Assembly: GCF_000143535.2 (NCBI RefSeq)
Contig: NC_037320.1
Location: forward strand, 1-64,000
Direction: 5' to 3'
DNA: 64,000 nucleotides
Source: Botrytis cinerea B05.10
Lineage: Eukaryota > Ascomycota > Leotiomycetes > Helotiales > Sclerotiniaceae
Shown here one piece after another: positions 19,825 through 32,575 of the stretch (positions within the stretch are counted from its first letter, which is position 1; each line of letters starts with the position of its first letter). The position numbers and the translations under genes are program-made. The notes beneath the pieces were generated by a model. It was not told where the DNA came from. It saw only the letters and a list, made by a program, of their open reading frames with translations, and did not search any database.

Positions 19825-21015
19825 ATGTCCCTCATCAAGAACGTCGCAGTTGTTGGAGTGAGTATCGCCCTAGCTCATTGACCACTTTCCATGTACTGAA
19901 ATTTGTTAGGCCGGTGGAGCTCTTGGAGTTCCGGTACTCAAAGCCCTGATCGACTCTGGCAAATTCAACGTCACTGTCATCGCTCGTCCAGACTCGAAGT
20001 CAACCTTCCCTTCCTCAGCCAACGTCATCAGAGCAGAGTACGTTGATCGAGCGGTGGCCCTTTCCTACTTTTGGAGTGTCTCAGGAGTGATGTACTCCTG
20101 AAACTGCTCTTGAGACAAGTGTTTAACGAGCAATTGCTGACTTCCCGATCATCCAGCTACACATCCATGGACTCCCTCATATCCGCCCTCAAAGGCCAAG
20201 ATGCTCTCGTCTTGACGATTGGTCTGGAAGGATCATCTGGTCAATTACTCCTCATCGATGCTGCAATTGCAGCAGGTGTCAAACGCATCCTGCCTTCCGA
20301 TTTTGCAGCTGACCTAAGCAAGCCCAAAGCAGCGGCTCTTCCTGTCTTCGCCCCCAAAGTGGCTACACGAAAATATCTAGAGGACAAGGTCGCAGCTGGC
20401 GCTGATATAACTTACACATATGTTGTTACCAGCGTATTCCTGGACTGGGCTCTCGAAGTTACCCTCCTTCTAGATGTAAGTGACATTCGGGGTCCAAACC
20501 ATTCCATCTATTCGTTTGAACCTTGAATTATGCACACACTCCCACATATTGCACCTAGCTTTGAGACATATACTGACTCCTCAATCATCTAGTGGAAGTC
20601 GGCCGAACCACCACTGTACAACGGCGGAGAGTTTGAGTTCAGCGCAACGACTCTCGCATCAGTAGCACAAGCTGTTGTCGGAGTCTTGAGTCACCCAGAA
20701 GAGACGAAGAACCGACCCGTCTACGTCCAAGATATTGTCATCTCACAGAAAAAACTGCTCGACTTGGCGAGAAAGGTCGCGCCTGAGAGAAAGTGGACCC
20801 CAATTACAGTCAGCCTCGATGAACAGAAAAAATGGGCTGATGAGAAATGGGCTGAGGGTAATCCTTCGCCGTCTGTGGTGTATACCTACGTCCGCGTGGC
20901 GGCATTCCAAGATGGGCACGGAGGTCGGCTAGAGAAGCTGGACAATGAGCTTCTTGGTGTCGAAGGTAAGACGGACGCTGATGTCGAGGCCATCTGGGAA
21001 AAATTGTTGGCATAA
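19825..21015 (+). CDS. NmrA-like/isoflavone-reductase-type NAD(P)-binding oxidoreductase
   Basis: Four exons, 19825-19857, 19910-20037, 20157-20475 and 20593-21015, giving 300 residues. Donors GTGAGT, GTACGT and GTAAGT and acceptors TTAG, CCAG and CTAG all keep the frame. The N-terminal nucleotide-binding loop is GAGGALG (residues 11-17), completed only across intron 1. An ALKGQDALVLTIG strand follows, then SDFAADL and the family's substrate-side GGEFEFSATT. The family is the atypical short-chain dehydrogenase group that includes NmrA, isoflavone and phenylcoumaran benzylic ether reductases. No catalytic Tyr-x3-Lys assignment is attempted, so enzyme or redox-sensor role remains open. The product is probably cytosolic. 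It stands alone, flanked by AT-rich repeat DNA. Confidence 0.88.
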
Positions 21016-21896
21016 TATTAGATATCAATCATGGGAGATTTGGGTCTATAGCGACTAGTGACGCGGAATGCTTACACCAATTTGAGCTTTATTCTCTTTT
21101 TACAAACTCTTGTGGCCCACCCAAACTCGCGGTGCGCTTGTGAACTTATTTCTAGTCATGCTCATTTGGGAGCGTAAAGCTTGCTTATCAAATTTGGGAC
21201 CATCCCTTTTTCCATTCATTCTTGTACATTTGGAGATGAGTCAAGTGAGGGGCGCACATGCAGCCTTGCGGTTGAAGTCAGCTTACCGGTTGACTTCCAC
21301 CTTGCGATTATTTCCTCACATTATAACTTTTCAATCAAAGGATTAACAATGAGATAGAAATATATTAAAAGTCAGAGCATGCCCAAACCAAGTCCCTATA
21401 GTAGCAGGTTTCATATTTGACAAAGTGAATGTCTTATTATTATAATAAAATCTTTAATACTTTTATTATAAATTAAATAAATCGTTTTACTAAACTAGTT
21501 TAATTAATCTTCCCTAATATATATGATTTAAAACACGATTCATATATGAAAGCTAATTGATTTAGAAAGTACATAATATCTATATAGGAATATCAAATAA
21601 AGTATTTAATTTTTTCAATAAAAGGGGGTAAAAGAATTTATAAAAATAAGACACTTTAATATCTTTATTAAATATATATATTGAATATATTATACTTCAA
21701 AATATCAAAACTATATTTCTAGTATTTCTAAAGTTATAAAAAGTCGCTCTTAGTACCTTTACATACAAAATTTAGTGTAAAGGTATCTGTCCAAGTTCCT
21801 CATATGTTACGTTATAAATTCGAATTATAATTTAAAAATGAAAGATTAAAAGCTATATAGATCGATTAAATAAGATCGTAAAGATCGATAAGATAA

Positions 21897-22707
21897 TAAG
21901 TTCAGTGCCCTACTTTTGGGCCACCCCTCTTTTGGGCCATTTTTCACACCAAAAATAACGAAAATCACGATTTTTAATTTCTTTATTTATTGATATTATC
22001 AGCTGAAATTGAAATCATAGATTATTTATATAAATGTAAGTTAATTTTGAGATTTTCAGATTTTTAGCAATTTTTTGTAATAAGATATAAATGATTGAAA
22101 TGTTGATTTTCGAATTTATATGGGAATCATATACAAATTTGAAATTTTACCAAAAACATTAATAACTTTTCAACAAAAATTATTAAAAATAAACTACAAA
22201 ATTTAATTATATTATTATATATAGTTATATATAGAAATTTAAATTTTAAAATTTTACTAACCTATATTAAGATTTTATTTGAAAATTTAAAATTTACAGG
22301 GATTAGAAATCAGTGATTTCTTTATAAATCGATATCCACTCATTTTTTATATTATTTTTTTAAACCTTACTATTAAAAATATTTGAAACCCATTATAAAA
22401 TTTTATAATATATTTTTAATCATTTTTGTTGAAAAGTTATTATTGTTTTTAACAAAGTTTCAAATTTGTATGTGATTCCCATACAAATTCGAAAATCAAT
22501 ATTTCAATATTTTAAATTTCAATCAAAAGAATTATGGAAAATCTAAAACTTCTAAAACTGATTAATATCTATATAAAGATTATTTATATAAAATTTTATT
22601 AAAATATATTCAATTTTGATGAAGATATCAATACATCAAAATGGCTAATTTTGGTGTAAAAGGGTGGCCCAAAAGAGGGGTGGCCCAAAAGTAGGGCACT
22701 GAACTTA
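21897..22707. mobile_element. 811-bp foldback (inverted-repeat) element, TA-flanked
   Basis: Ends TAAGTTCAGTGCCCTACTTT and its exact complement at 22707. The terminal 50 bp or so is near-identical and contains two copies of TTTTGGGCCA. Inverted similarity continues inward for about 350 bp per arm; for example TTGATTTTCGAATTTATATG near 22102 mirrors the sequence near 22495. Nearly the whole element can fold into one hairpin. TA at both edges suggests a Tc1/mariner-type target site. No coding capacity. Confidence 0.8.
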
Positions 22708-23684
22708 GCTAATCACCTGATTGTCATTTCGAGAGGATAAAAGAAATAAGAGATTCTTTATTAAAAGAATAACCGGATTAGAAAATGGATTTCGAAGAAA
22801 GAAAGTTGATTCTAAGCGAATATATTTGAGAAAAAGCGATATCTTTTTCTTTTTCAATTCAACTCTGTATATCTCAATATTTCAATTTATCCTTGTCATT
22901 TTATCATTATTAGAGATTTCATCAAATAAAAATGAAATCGATCCGAACGAGCCCTTATTCATTCATATCCTATTTTTGTTCTTTCAAATTAGCTGGATTT
23001 GAAAATTTGAGATGGTACAGAGGGATGGAGGGGCGACGCCAACGAGTGATGTATGCACCAAACAAAATAACCCCGAAATTGCCTGTGTTTCCATGTCTTG
23101 ACAAAGAAAATCCGGTAACGTTGAACCCACTTGATGATCTACTCTAATTTGATGCTCAGACGGTGAACTAATCTGATATGGGCTCCAAATACGGATATGC
23201 CTGATTTAGAAATGTAATACGCTGCCCCGAAAACATTGTCATTTATTAGCTTGATCAATGCGACTAAGAATAAACTCTATGCGGTCTATGATTTTCTTTC
23301 TTCAAATAAATAGGCCCAATTTAAGAATCCTTAAAACCAGAGAAAATTCTCTTAGTCAAATTGTTAGGTCTCACTCTGCTATTGAGATAATGCTCTTGAA
23401 TAATTGCACCCATCTTTTCAGGCGGAACAACCGTATTCAAATAAATCCCATTTCTGCCCCATGACCGAATCCAGGATGTAATACGCACCCTATACGCCCA
23501 TAGTACACTGCTTCTCCTGGTGCGCCACCTGCTTTGGATTTTGAGTAGAAAGTTGAATTGGTCATATGCATGGACACTGAGATGAAGCTGTGGATCGCAT
23601 CTCCCCTACTGCCGGCTTACCACACATGCAATACAAATTTATGGAGAATCCCTTGTACCATGTATTGCTTCATGTCAAATTTGG

Positions 23685-23691
23685 TATAAAA
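23685..23691 (+). promoter_or_regulatory. TATA box of the FAD-linked oxidase gene
   Basis: TATAAAA, about 100 bp before the start codon at 23787. Confidence 0.55.
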
Positions 23692-23786
23692 GACTGTAGG
23701 ATGTCCCTCTCAAAGATCCTGCTCAAGCCATCAATAATCACATCAAATCAAGTCCTACAGTAACACCCCAACATCTCCAATCGGCC

Positions 23787-26020
23787 ATGCGCACTCTATC
23801 AATCTTCGGCATTGCCCTAATTTCCTTCGCTAGACAAGGAATTGCTGACATTGGTTGCAAATGTGTGAGTGTGCTTTTGCTTGTTGGATCGAGTTGGATT
23901 CTCGAAATGCACACTAAATAATGGCTGATCCTTCCTATTAGCTTCCGTCGGAATCCTGTTGGCCTTCCAAATCTGAGTGGACGGCGCTGAATGAGTCTAT
24001 CTCTGGACAACTTATTGAGTCGACACCTCCAGCTGCGGCTTGCTATCCTTCCCAACCTAGCTACAACCCAAGCGAATGCGATTCAATTCTTACCGCGTGG
24101 ACGTCGTCTGCTTTCCATGCCGCCAATCCTGTCAGCATCGACGCGAGTATATGGGCAAACAATAGCTGCAATCCTATTTATCCGAATGGCACAAGTATCA
24201 GCGGCAATACCAGAGCAGGAGTTGATGGTTGCTCCATCGGTGCATACCCTGTTTACGTGATAAGCGTGACAGAGGTTAGTCATATCCAAGCAGCTTTCAA
24301 CTTCTCCAGCAAACATAACCTTCGTCTGAGTATCAAGAATACTGGACACAAAGGTGCCGGAAGGTAAGAGATGGCCTTTGGCCCGCTCAACCATATACAT
24401 GTTACTGACATGACTATGAAGAAATACCGCTTTCGGAAGTTTATCGTATGTCGTATCTAGTTCGATAATCTCAAAACTTCCCTCTTTCTGACTTCTCTAC
24501 GGGCTATGGACACACAACATAAAGGGAATTATCATGGATGATTCTTTTGTAATTACTGCAGATAATACGACGGGGATAGTTGCTCAAAAAGCCGTTACAA
24601 TAGGCGCGGGTGTCCAAGATGGAGAGCTGTTTGATACTTTATTAGCACAGAAAGCATTTGCTGTCGGTGGTGCCAATGTGGTAAGTCAAATTTGGTCGTT
24701 GTGGTCTTTTGATTTTTCCATGATCGATATTCCCCCTTCTTCATGCGCTCCCTTTTTCTTTATAACCTTCTGGCGGTGCTAACAAAAGAAAAAGGATGTC
24801 GGTGTTGTTGGATGGGCCACTGGAGGAGGACACGGCGTCATGACTGGTGCTCATGGCCAAGGTGCTGATAATATCATCGAAGCAAGTTTAGTTACTCCCG
24901 CAGGCGAGATACTCACTGCAAACGAAAAGCAGAACACAGATATATTCTGGGCAATTCGTGGCGGAGGCGGTGGCACTTTCGGTGTTATTTTCAACATGAC
25001 CTTAAAGGCATATCCCGAGCCTAGCCTCACGACCTTGGCTCTGAATATTTCCGGAAAAAACGCAACCTCTACCGAGGTTTGGTGGAATGTCATTGCCGGA
25101 CACCTTGGCGTAGTACCACAAGCTCAAGACAAAGGAGTACATGGATATTTCACACTAGGTATGAATCCAAAGAGTTTGAGTGGCTCATTGTTTGCTTGGA
25201 ATGCGGACAATGCCACAGTTGAAGCCGCTATCTTGCCACTGAAGCAATTTTTGAGTAAAACTGCTTCAAACGGTACCATCGACTATACGCTTGCGCCCAT
25301 ACCCATCTCCACCGTCTCCGATCTTCTGAAGCTGCTCCCAAGCATTTAAAACGTTGGCCGTCAATCAACCATCACTGCGTCCAGACTCATCTCTCGCGAG
25401 GCTTCTCTGAAACGAGATTTATTTGCCAAGACTCTTCAAGAGGTAGGGCCTACAGGGTCGAAAAAAACTGGTATATCACTAATACACTCTTATTATTATT
25501 GTCATTCTCACGCATTCCTTTCAAAACTATACCTTACTGTTACGTGTAGAACGGAAGCGTACCCGATCGGACAATGTCCGGCACCATGACCATAAGCAAT
25601 GAGCCCATCGACAATGCGTTGAATCAAATATGGCGTAACACTACTCTCCATCTCAATGACGTACAACCATGGGACGACTCAATCCCGCAAACGGATATAA
25701 AGAGCCTTATCGATGATATGACTTACAATAGCCTTGATACACTCCGTGGTTTTGACCCAGCTTCTGGAGCCTATTTAAATGAGGTATGTTAAGAAGACTC
25801 TGTGGAGGTAAAGTATACAGGAGTGGCTAATAAATTCTAGGCGAACGCATACGAGCCTGGTTGGCAGCTGTCCTTCTTTGGACGTAGTTATGACCGTCTG
25901 CGCGAAATAAAAAACAAATACGACCCGAGAGGTCTATTGTATTGTCGCCAGTGCGTGGGAAGTAAAGATTGGATTGAAACGTCAAGCGGCGGCTTGTGCA
26001 AAGCATTCATGCCACTTTAG
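23787..26020 (+). pseudogene. Secreted FAD-linked oxidase (berberine-bridge type), two lesions
   Basis: Seven exons are inferred: 23787-23864, 23942-24363, 24422-24445, 24503-24680, 24795-25442, 25550-25783 and 25841-26020, about 587 residues if read through. Signal peptide at residues 1-20. FAD_binding_4 domain with probable flavin-linking His in IKNTGHKGAGR, ATGGGHG loop, and a C-terminal BBE segment (NKYDPRGLLYCRQCVG). The family oxidises alcohols, sugars or alkaloid-like substrates with O2, usually outside the cell, and is common in secondary-metabolite loci. Lesion 1: TAA at 25347-25349 in the middle of exon 5, with coding continuing perfectly in the same frame. Lesion 2: the exon starting at 24503 is preceded by GG instead of the AG acceptor. 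Everything else is intact, so decay is recent. An unusual splice or an assembly error is the alternative. Confidence 0.8.
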
Positions 26021-27198
26021 GTCGCGAGAGCAACAAGAAGAAATTGGGGTTTTATAAATCGAGAAGTCAACTGCTTGTACGTCGAATTGCAAAAGTAGGG
26101 ATCTCGTTTTAGAAATTTACCAGAATTGCAAGCCAAGTCGAACAGAAAACTCGAATTTGGGAGCTTTCGAGCGGGTTCGCTTGGATTACGGTTGGGCGAA
26201 TTACATATTTTTAGATATAATTATATAAGCCTTTTAGGATAAATCGAATTTAGAGTGCGGGTCATCTGCGGGTGCAGATAATTTTTGTATAATCAAGCTA
26301 CTTCAATAAAAAATCAATAGAATTCTTTGAAAAAATGCTTACTTCGTAGATCCTTAGTACGATTCAGCAGAGACTTTTGAGTTGTTTTATATGCAAGCTA
26401 TAAATAATCAAATATTGTGAAACCCTTGAACGTGTAGCCTAGCTGAACCCCGAATTTCTTTCCCCCAACATGAAAATTTTCCTAAACTACTCCAAGAAGA
26501 CTGTATGATGGTTCGCAATCGATATTCCTTGAAACTTTCTCCAATTCAATAACAAACTTATGTTCTGATCGAGAAAATCAAGGGGATGAAAGCTGAATGA
26601 TGTGTATCATGATCGTGCTCGTGATATATACAAAAAGGGCTAGAAGATATGGATTATCGTGCATATTCTATATTATCAATATCAAGACCTATAAATATCC
26701 ATTTCCTGATACTGAATCTTAAGATTTCAAAGAAAACACACTCGTGTACTCGAATGTAGTTTATTCCATCTCATTGCCAGTGAACTTTTTTCATAATAAA
26801 TTTGATTTATACATACAGATACAATTTTAAAAGAAAGAATTTCACGAACAAAGCTGAATTTGCGCCATGAGTCTTGCTTTCGAAATGAAACATTACATTG
26901 GATTGCTCTGGTTGCTGACCAAAGAATTAAAAATGGGAGTCCCCCCGAGTCTTCCCAAATATACAACTGTTAGACCTCTTTTGGAATTTTAATTCTCATA
27001 GAATTAATGATTTCCAACTCCATTTGTATTCCCAAGCTCAATATTTTCATCAGATTTAAAATCTTCCTCGACTATAGTTGCATTGAAATTCGTAACGTCG
27101 AGATTAGGATAAAGTTTAGGTTGCTTCTTACATCTTTCTTTGTTGACCAATTCCACGTTTGTTTCAGAACCCTCACTGCCCTTACCGGATTTCTCTGA
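26021..27198. other. Intergenic between convergent genes
   Basis: No gene. The last 195 bp (27004-27198) remain open in frame with the neighbouring rhodopsin-like gene after its stop codon. Confidence 0.5.
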
Positions 27199-28586
27199 TT
27201 ATTTTCTTTGCTTAAACTTTCTCGCGCATCTGAAACATACAATATATGCTATGCTCGAGCCCACCTTTCCAAACTGCCGATCGTATGTACGGAAGAATTT
27301 CGACATGTGCCAAGTACAAGCAATGATCATACCGATAAACAACTCCGCGAGGCTGTAAAATAAAGTTAGCATATATGATGTTTAACTTCTATGATTCTTA
27401 CGTCAAGATAAATACGGGTACTAAAGCCCATGTGTTATCCAATACCTCATTGAGTCGAACGCGGTAAATAATACTCAAGATTGAAGCAACAATGGCTCTG
27501 TTTTCTTATGTTAGTATTTCTATCCACAAATATTTTCTTTTTGTGAAAATGAAACTTACAATGCTCCAGTGGCAAATATCAATGCTACTCCCAATTTCTT
27601 TTTTGTTGCCATATGTAATTTGCTTACTGCGAGTAATGGTATAGCAAATAGGAAAACGTCAATTGCCAAGCCAACAGCAGCTATAGGAATAGTCAATTTT
27701 TGAGTGGTAAATATTCCATCCGAAATTAAACTGTATACGAAGTTCTTGCCACGCGGCGGGGTTGTCCAGACAAGTGTAGCAATGACTACTGGAAAATACC
27801 AAATCGAAGTTATGGCGGCACCAACATAACAACAAACTCTAACCCAACGCATTGAAGTAAATATTTCGATATAAGTGAGCCAAATTGTAAGTTTCACGAG
27901 CCCAAAAGCCAAAGGGGTATTCCAAGTAGGTACAATGAATCCCTATGTTATGTTAGGAATGAACTAAAACCTTTCCAAGAATACGTACAACTCCGTTGTA
28001 ATTGGTAAATAATCTAGCGAGTGAATAATCCCATGTATGCAACCCTACGGTTCCTAGACCAGTGACAGCTACGTCTATCGTTAGTTAAGTACACATGGAG
28101 TAGTGATGAAGTAGCATACATATCATGGTGATTACATAACAGGTTATTGAGGTGAGCTACAGACAAGTCAGAAGCTTGGCTTTCATGACAGAATCAGTAC
28201 ATACCAAGGCAAGAAGCCAGGTTACTAAAAAAAGCTTGATCAGTATTCCAACTTTTTTAATAATTCATAGTCACAACAATCTGGCTGGTGGTGAAGGGTG
28301 AAATGTCTTGCTTACAATCGTTCCAGCGCAGTTTCACAGGTCGCATAATCATGAATTTTGTCCATGTACGAATCCCACAACATATAAGCATAAGAGCAAA
28401 CAAAATGCTACAAACTGCGATAATAACCGGTTGCAGGGTCTCTGGGTTTTCAGAAAGGGATTTGACCCCTGGAGGTGGTGTTCCAGCCGGAATAGTTATA
28501 AGGACTGAATGCGGTAACTTCACTATTTCTGCAAGCTTTTCTTGAAGAGGAGATTTGCGTCTAAATAGTTGAATTATTGGACTCAT
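27199..28586 (-). CDS. Fungal rhodopsin-like integral membrane protein (SAT4/PTH11-type)
   Basis: Seven exons, 28586-28316, 28224-28205, 28156-28120, 28068-27989, 27942-27560, 27497-27402 and 27352-27199, giving 346 residues. All junctions use GT-AG and hold the frame, including a 20-bp exon 2. About seven hydrophobic helices: one near residues 45-65, then LTWLLAL, CYVITMI, and four more through WALVPVFIL and FIGMIIACTW. The RTW-x-K...LRWND loop after the first helix and the GLGTVGLHTWD loop are typical of the fungal rhodopsin-fold family. The family sits in the plasma membrane; roles are mostly unknown, and some members act in surface sensing. The stop at 27199-27201 is followed by 65 more open codons of hydrophilic tail, so the C-terminus may be recently shortened. 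An upstream in-frame ATG exists, but 28586 fits the family better. Confidence 0.83.
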
Positions 28587-30540
28587 GATTACTTCAATAC
28601 AATGGATGAAGATGATTTCAAGTAAGTAGTGATGAAACGTATTTAGAAGATTATGAATGATGAAATGACTCGACATTACACAGTGTAGATTAATTGAAGA
28701 AGAGTTCCCATCACCAGCATGCAACTAGCATGTGGACAAAGGATAAAAAATTCTCGTGATTGACTAGTTCGAGACCAAATTCAAACCTCAAAAGATGGAT
28801 AGAATAGTTCAAAGAGGCGCCTCCACCAACGATGGAATTTGCGGGAAATCCCTTCGATCTAACAAGGTGTCAGATCATGACTACCGCAGATCACAAGAGC
28901 AAAAATTCCATTCTTTATTCGAATTTGCCTTGAGAACAATCCAAGAGTCTGAACATTTGATGACGCACGGTGACATTCTGAGAAAATGAATTAATTCGAT
29001 TAGTAATGTTGCGAAGAACAATGAAACCATTACAATAGAAAACAGGAAGCCGAGAGTGATATGGGGCATTTTGTCAGCTACTTGGTTGAGATTGGATAGA
29101 AACAAACAAAGAATTACGGCAATTTAAGGCTCAGGCAGTGCGGTTTCCAAGTGTAACGTCTATCGTGCATCGTTTACCCCCGACTGGCATTTATGGTTGG
29201 AATCTCGTGGCGGCGAAGTTTAATATGAAAGTGAGGTGTCGAAAGTTTATTGTGTCCAATGTATCATGGAGCGTGAACACGTCAACGACATGTGTCTATC
29301 TGAGCTGATAGCCTTTGAAGTTAACGAGGTTGTAATCAATATCGCGTGGGAGAAATTAGCAAAAATGGCTTAATCCTGTATGGATTGAGTATCTGAAGCG
29401 TGGGCTCTAGATAAGGGGCAACACATGTGTGGTAGCAACCAATGTCATATCAAAAAGAAAATCGACGCCAATACTACACACGATAGTCAGGGAACAAACA
29501 TCCAACTTTGGCAAAGTTTTCGTGAGCGTGCGCAAGAAAAGTGCGGCTATGGAAAAAAAAACTCGTGCTACAAGACTTTTTATCCGTCGCCAAATTGACC
29601 TGGAAATGATAAGTTCACCCAAGGATACGAAAGCTCCATCATGATTGCTCCATACATCTGTACATCACTAAATCTCCATTCACCGAATCTATCATCTCCA
29701 GCAAATTTTTCTTGGGAGGAAACCTGATAATGACCACTATTGGTATTGGCGTGTCTGTGTCCAACTCGAGAATGTTGAGATCTAACTCGATGGCAATTGT
29801 CGAGAGCAAGGAAAAGCTTCGACAGCTACCAAATCGGCTGACAGAATAATGATGTCAATTCTTGCCTGATACTGTTCCATGAGCGTCAGTGCATATGGAC
29901 AAACCGACTCTGGAAAAACGATCAAGGCTTTGAAACATCCACCTTCTGGGGTATTATAAGCAGGAACTCCCCTTGCCTTGGTATTATTCCCCATCTACTA
30001 TCACCCTACCCGTCCCAGCCTCCTGGCACCAGACATTCAATTTACTTCCGGCAAAGTCTAGGATACAGTAATCCGTCATCGCGTGCCCAATCATCGTGAT
30101 TGCGCACGTTCTTGTTTGTTCATGCTCGAAGATTTGTCGTCAAGATCTTAGTTCCATCCCGCACACTCACCATTTTCCCAAAGTGTCTTGTTATTGCGAC
30201 ACAAAGACATTGAGTTTTAACAATCGTTGATATCTCGAAGTGTTCGCAGAGAGTAACGTCGTGGACGGCAAAAATGGTTAGAGGTTGAATAATTGTGGTT
30301 GACGCTCGCCACGACGCGTTCAGGCTAGAAGACACCGGAACGGAAAATCCAGTACCCCGCACAAACATTTTGGTTCAACCACAGGCAGCTTGTTCAAAAC
30401 TTCATAAATTGGTCGCCGATTCTATCTTCGGCCGTCGTCTGAGAAGAAAATCAGTGCCACAAAATGTAATAGTCACATTTAACCCCAACCAAAAACTTAA
30501 TGGCCATGATAGATTCTTTAACCTCCTATTTCACCTGCCA
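28587..30540. other. Intergenic, no gene recognised
   Basis: About 1.95 kb. Short frames on both strands (for example 29407-29644) lack family resemblance and overlap each other antisense. Nothing supported. Confidence 0.55.
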
Positions 30541-32575
30541 CTAACTAAAGATTTTGTCCACGTAAGCATGCCACCTTGTCTTCGGAGGTCTTTCAACATA
30601 ATTCCTTGTATACTCTTCAATTTCTTCCACCTCCTGAGTTCTCAATATCACCTCGTGTGGTTTTAACCATTTTGTCTTCTTTACAATTTTCCATCCGATA
30701 AAAATAATTGGAAAAATACCAACCATTGCATAGGAGAAGAGGAAAGTTGGAACATCCCACGCACCTGTCATAAAATTAGTTCTTTCAATCCAAGAGGCCA
30801 AAGAAATTCGCAAGGGGGAAACACTCCACATACCAGGTAGGAAAACTGTATATCCACCAACAAAAGTCATGATAAAACATCCTGTCAATGCATAATATGC
30901 ACTGAATGGTTGCCAAAAACTTCTATGTGGTAAAGTATTTCTATCAAGTCCTTGTGCATCGCATGCTTTCTTCCACTACATCAAGTCAGTATTACCCTCA
31001 TAACCACTCTGAGAATTTAACAACTTCACTTACACATATGAACGTATAAGCCATGACGCTGAAATTAATCAATTGACTTGCAGTAACCAAATTAACAAAC
31101 CATTGAAGTACTACAGCTGCGTTATTTGAAACTTGTAAAAAGCTCAATAATGCAATGGCCAACGTAACACAAACACAATATATTGGAACACCCTCCTTTG
31201 TGCATTTGGTGAGGAATTTGGGAGCTTTTCCTTCAAGCGCAAGACCGAAAAGTGACCTTGATGCACAATAAACATAAGAATTACCCGCCGAGAAAGCAGC
31301 TCCAAGAACCATGGCGTTTACGATATCCGGGAGAATTCTAATTTGAAGTCGATTCATGGCGACTACATAAGGACTAGCTGCTGCTCCCGGTAGACCATTT
31401 GTAAACGCGTCTTTGAGTTCCTGGTCATTGTATGGAACTAAGATTCCTACAGCCAAACTTCCCAGCACGAAAAATGCGGTAAGCCTATAGAAAACGCCAT
31501 TAAATGCTCTAGGCATAACAACTCTGGGATTTTGGGCTTCGCCGGCTGCCATTGAGACATAGTCTGGACCAGCTATGGTGAATGAGGCTTGAATGAGGCA
31601 CTGCAAAAATCCTAGGAAGCGACCAAGAGATCCCGTTTTATAGAGTTCGGTGAAAGCTCCTGGACTGGACCAAAATCGGAACCCAAATCGATCATGAAGT
31701 GGGTTTCCACCAAGCATCGTGATAAAAGTAAATATTATCAGACCAACAATCAAAATCACTTTCCCCATGGCGAGGTAAAATTCTGACTCTCCATACCATC
31801 TAACAGCAAACAGATTAATGAAACTATAATATTGTTAGTTAATGATTTGGGTATAAGAATGGAATTCAGAGTAGCATACCCATAGAGAACTATAACAATA
31901 GCAATGATTCCACCAGCAGGAACTGCATCACTCCAATAATGAATGATAATATTACAAGCTACAATTTCGAATGGAACAAGCGCGGCTTCAAAGATAAAAA
32001 AGTTGTAGCCTGCAGCAACTCCAAATGCTTCATCGACATACCGACCAGCGAATCGAATAAATGGAGATGATATTGGTAGGTAGGTTACCATTTCGGCCAT
32101 ACACTAAAGTTTTCACAGTCAGAAAAAGGTAATTAATGACCGAAAGGAATACTTACATTTGTGACGGCCAGAATGAAAGTGCACCTATCATTTCGATAAA
32201 TCAGAGACCGATTCCCTTTCTCCATGTACTTCTACGTCAATGGTCTGGAAAGAGATATACATACCAAAAAGTGAAGGCCAAAAACAAACTTCCTGGTCCT
32301 CCATTTATTAACCCATGACCAATTTGAACATAAAGAGCAGTTCCAATTGTCCCTCCAATACCAATCAATTGAATATGTCTTGGTCTTAATTGTCGATGGG
32401 TAGAATCATGTGTCTGGTTGACGGATATGGTATTGTCATGATATGGTGGAGAGAAGGTATCAAGTACTTCTTCTTCATGCTTCTCTTTCAGATACCCATC
32501 ATTTGCAGGCTGTCTATATGAAGCAACATTTTCATCATTAAATGGATGAGATGCTTCAATACCAGAAGAAGACAT
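30541..32575 (-). CDS. Amino-acid permease (AAT/YAT family)
   Basis: Five exons, 32575-32265, 32184-32157, 32103-31880, 31823-31034 and 30975-30541, giving 595 residues; every junction is GT-AG and in frame. The cytosolic N-terminus of about 70 residues is hydrophilic and acidic. It leads into the family signature LRPRHIQLIGIGGTIGTALY, the first helix of the APC fold. Further helices include VAAGYNFFIFEAALVPFEIV, MGKVILIVGLIIFTFITMLG and YYALTGCFIMTFVGGYTVF, about twelve in all. FTIAGPDYVSMAAGEAQNPR matches the helix VI region. The protein is a plasma-membrane proton symporter for amino acids in characterised relatives (yeast GAP1 family). Specificity cannot be told. The C-terminal tail is charged and Glu-rich, as in permeases controlled by endocytosis. 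Confidence 0.9.

Larger units (their letters stand above)
21016..23786. other. AT-rich repeat tract
   Basis: About 2.8 kb without a supportable gene. Contains the 811-bp foldback element and, at its right end, the promoter of the FAD-linked oxidase gene. Confidence 0.65.

Noticed and set aside
28587..28724. Upstream start for the rhodopsin-like protein
   Set aside because: The additional 46 residues are His/Ile-rich and unlike family N-termini; the ATG at 28586 gives the usual short extracellular end.
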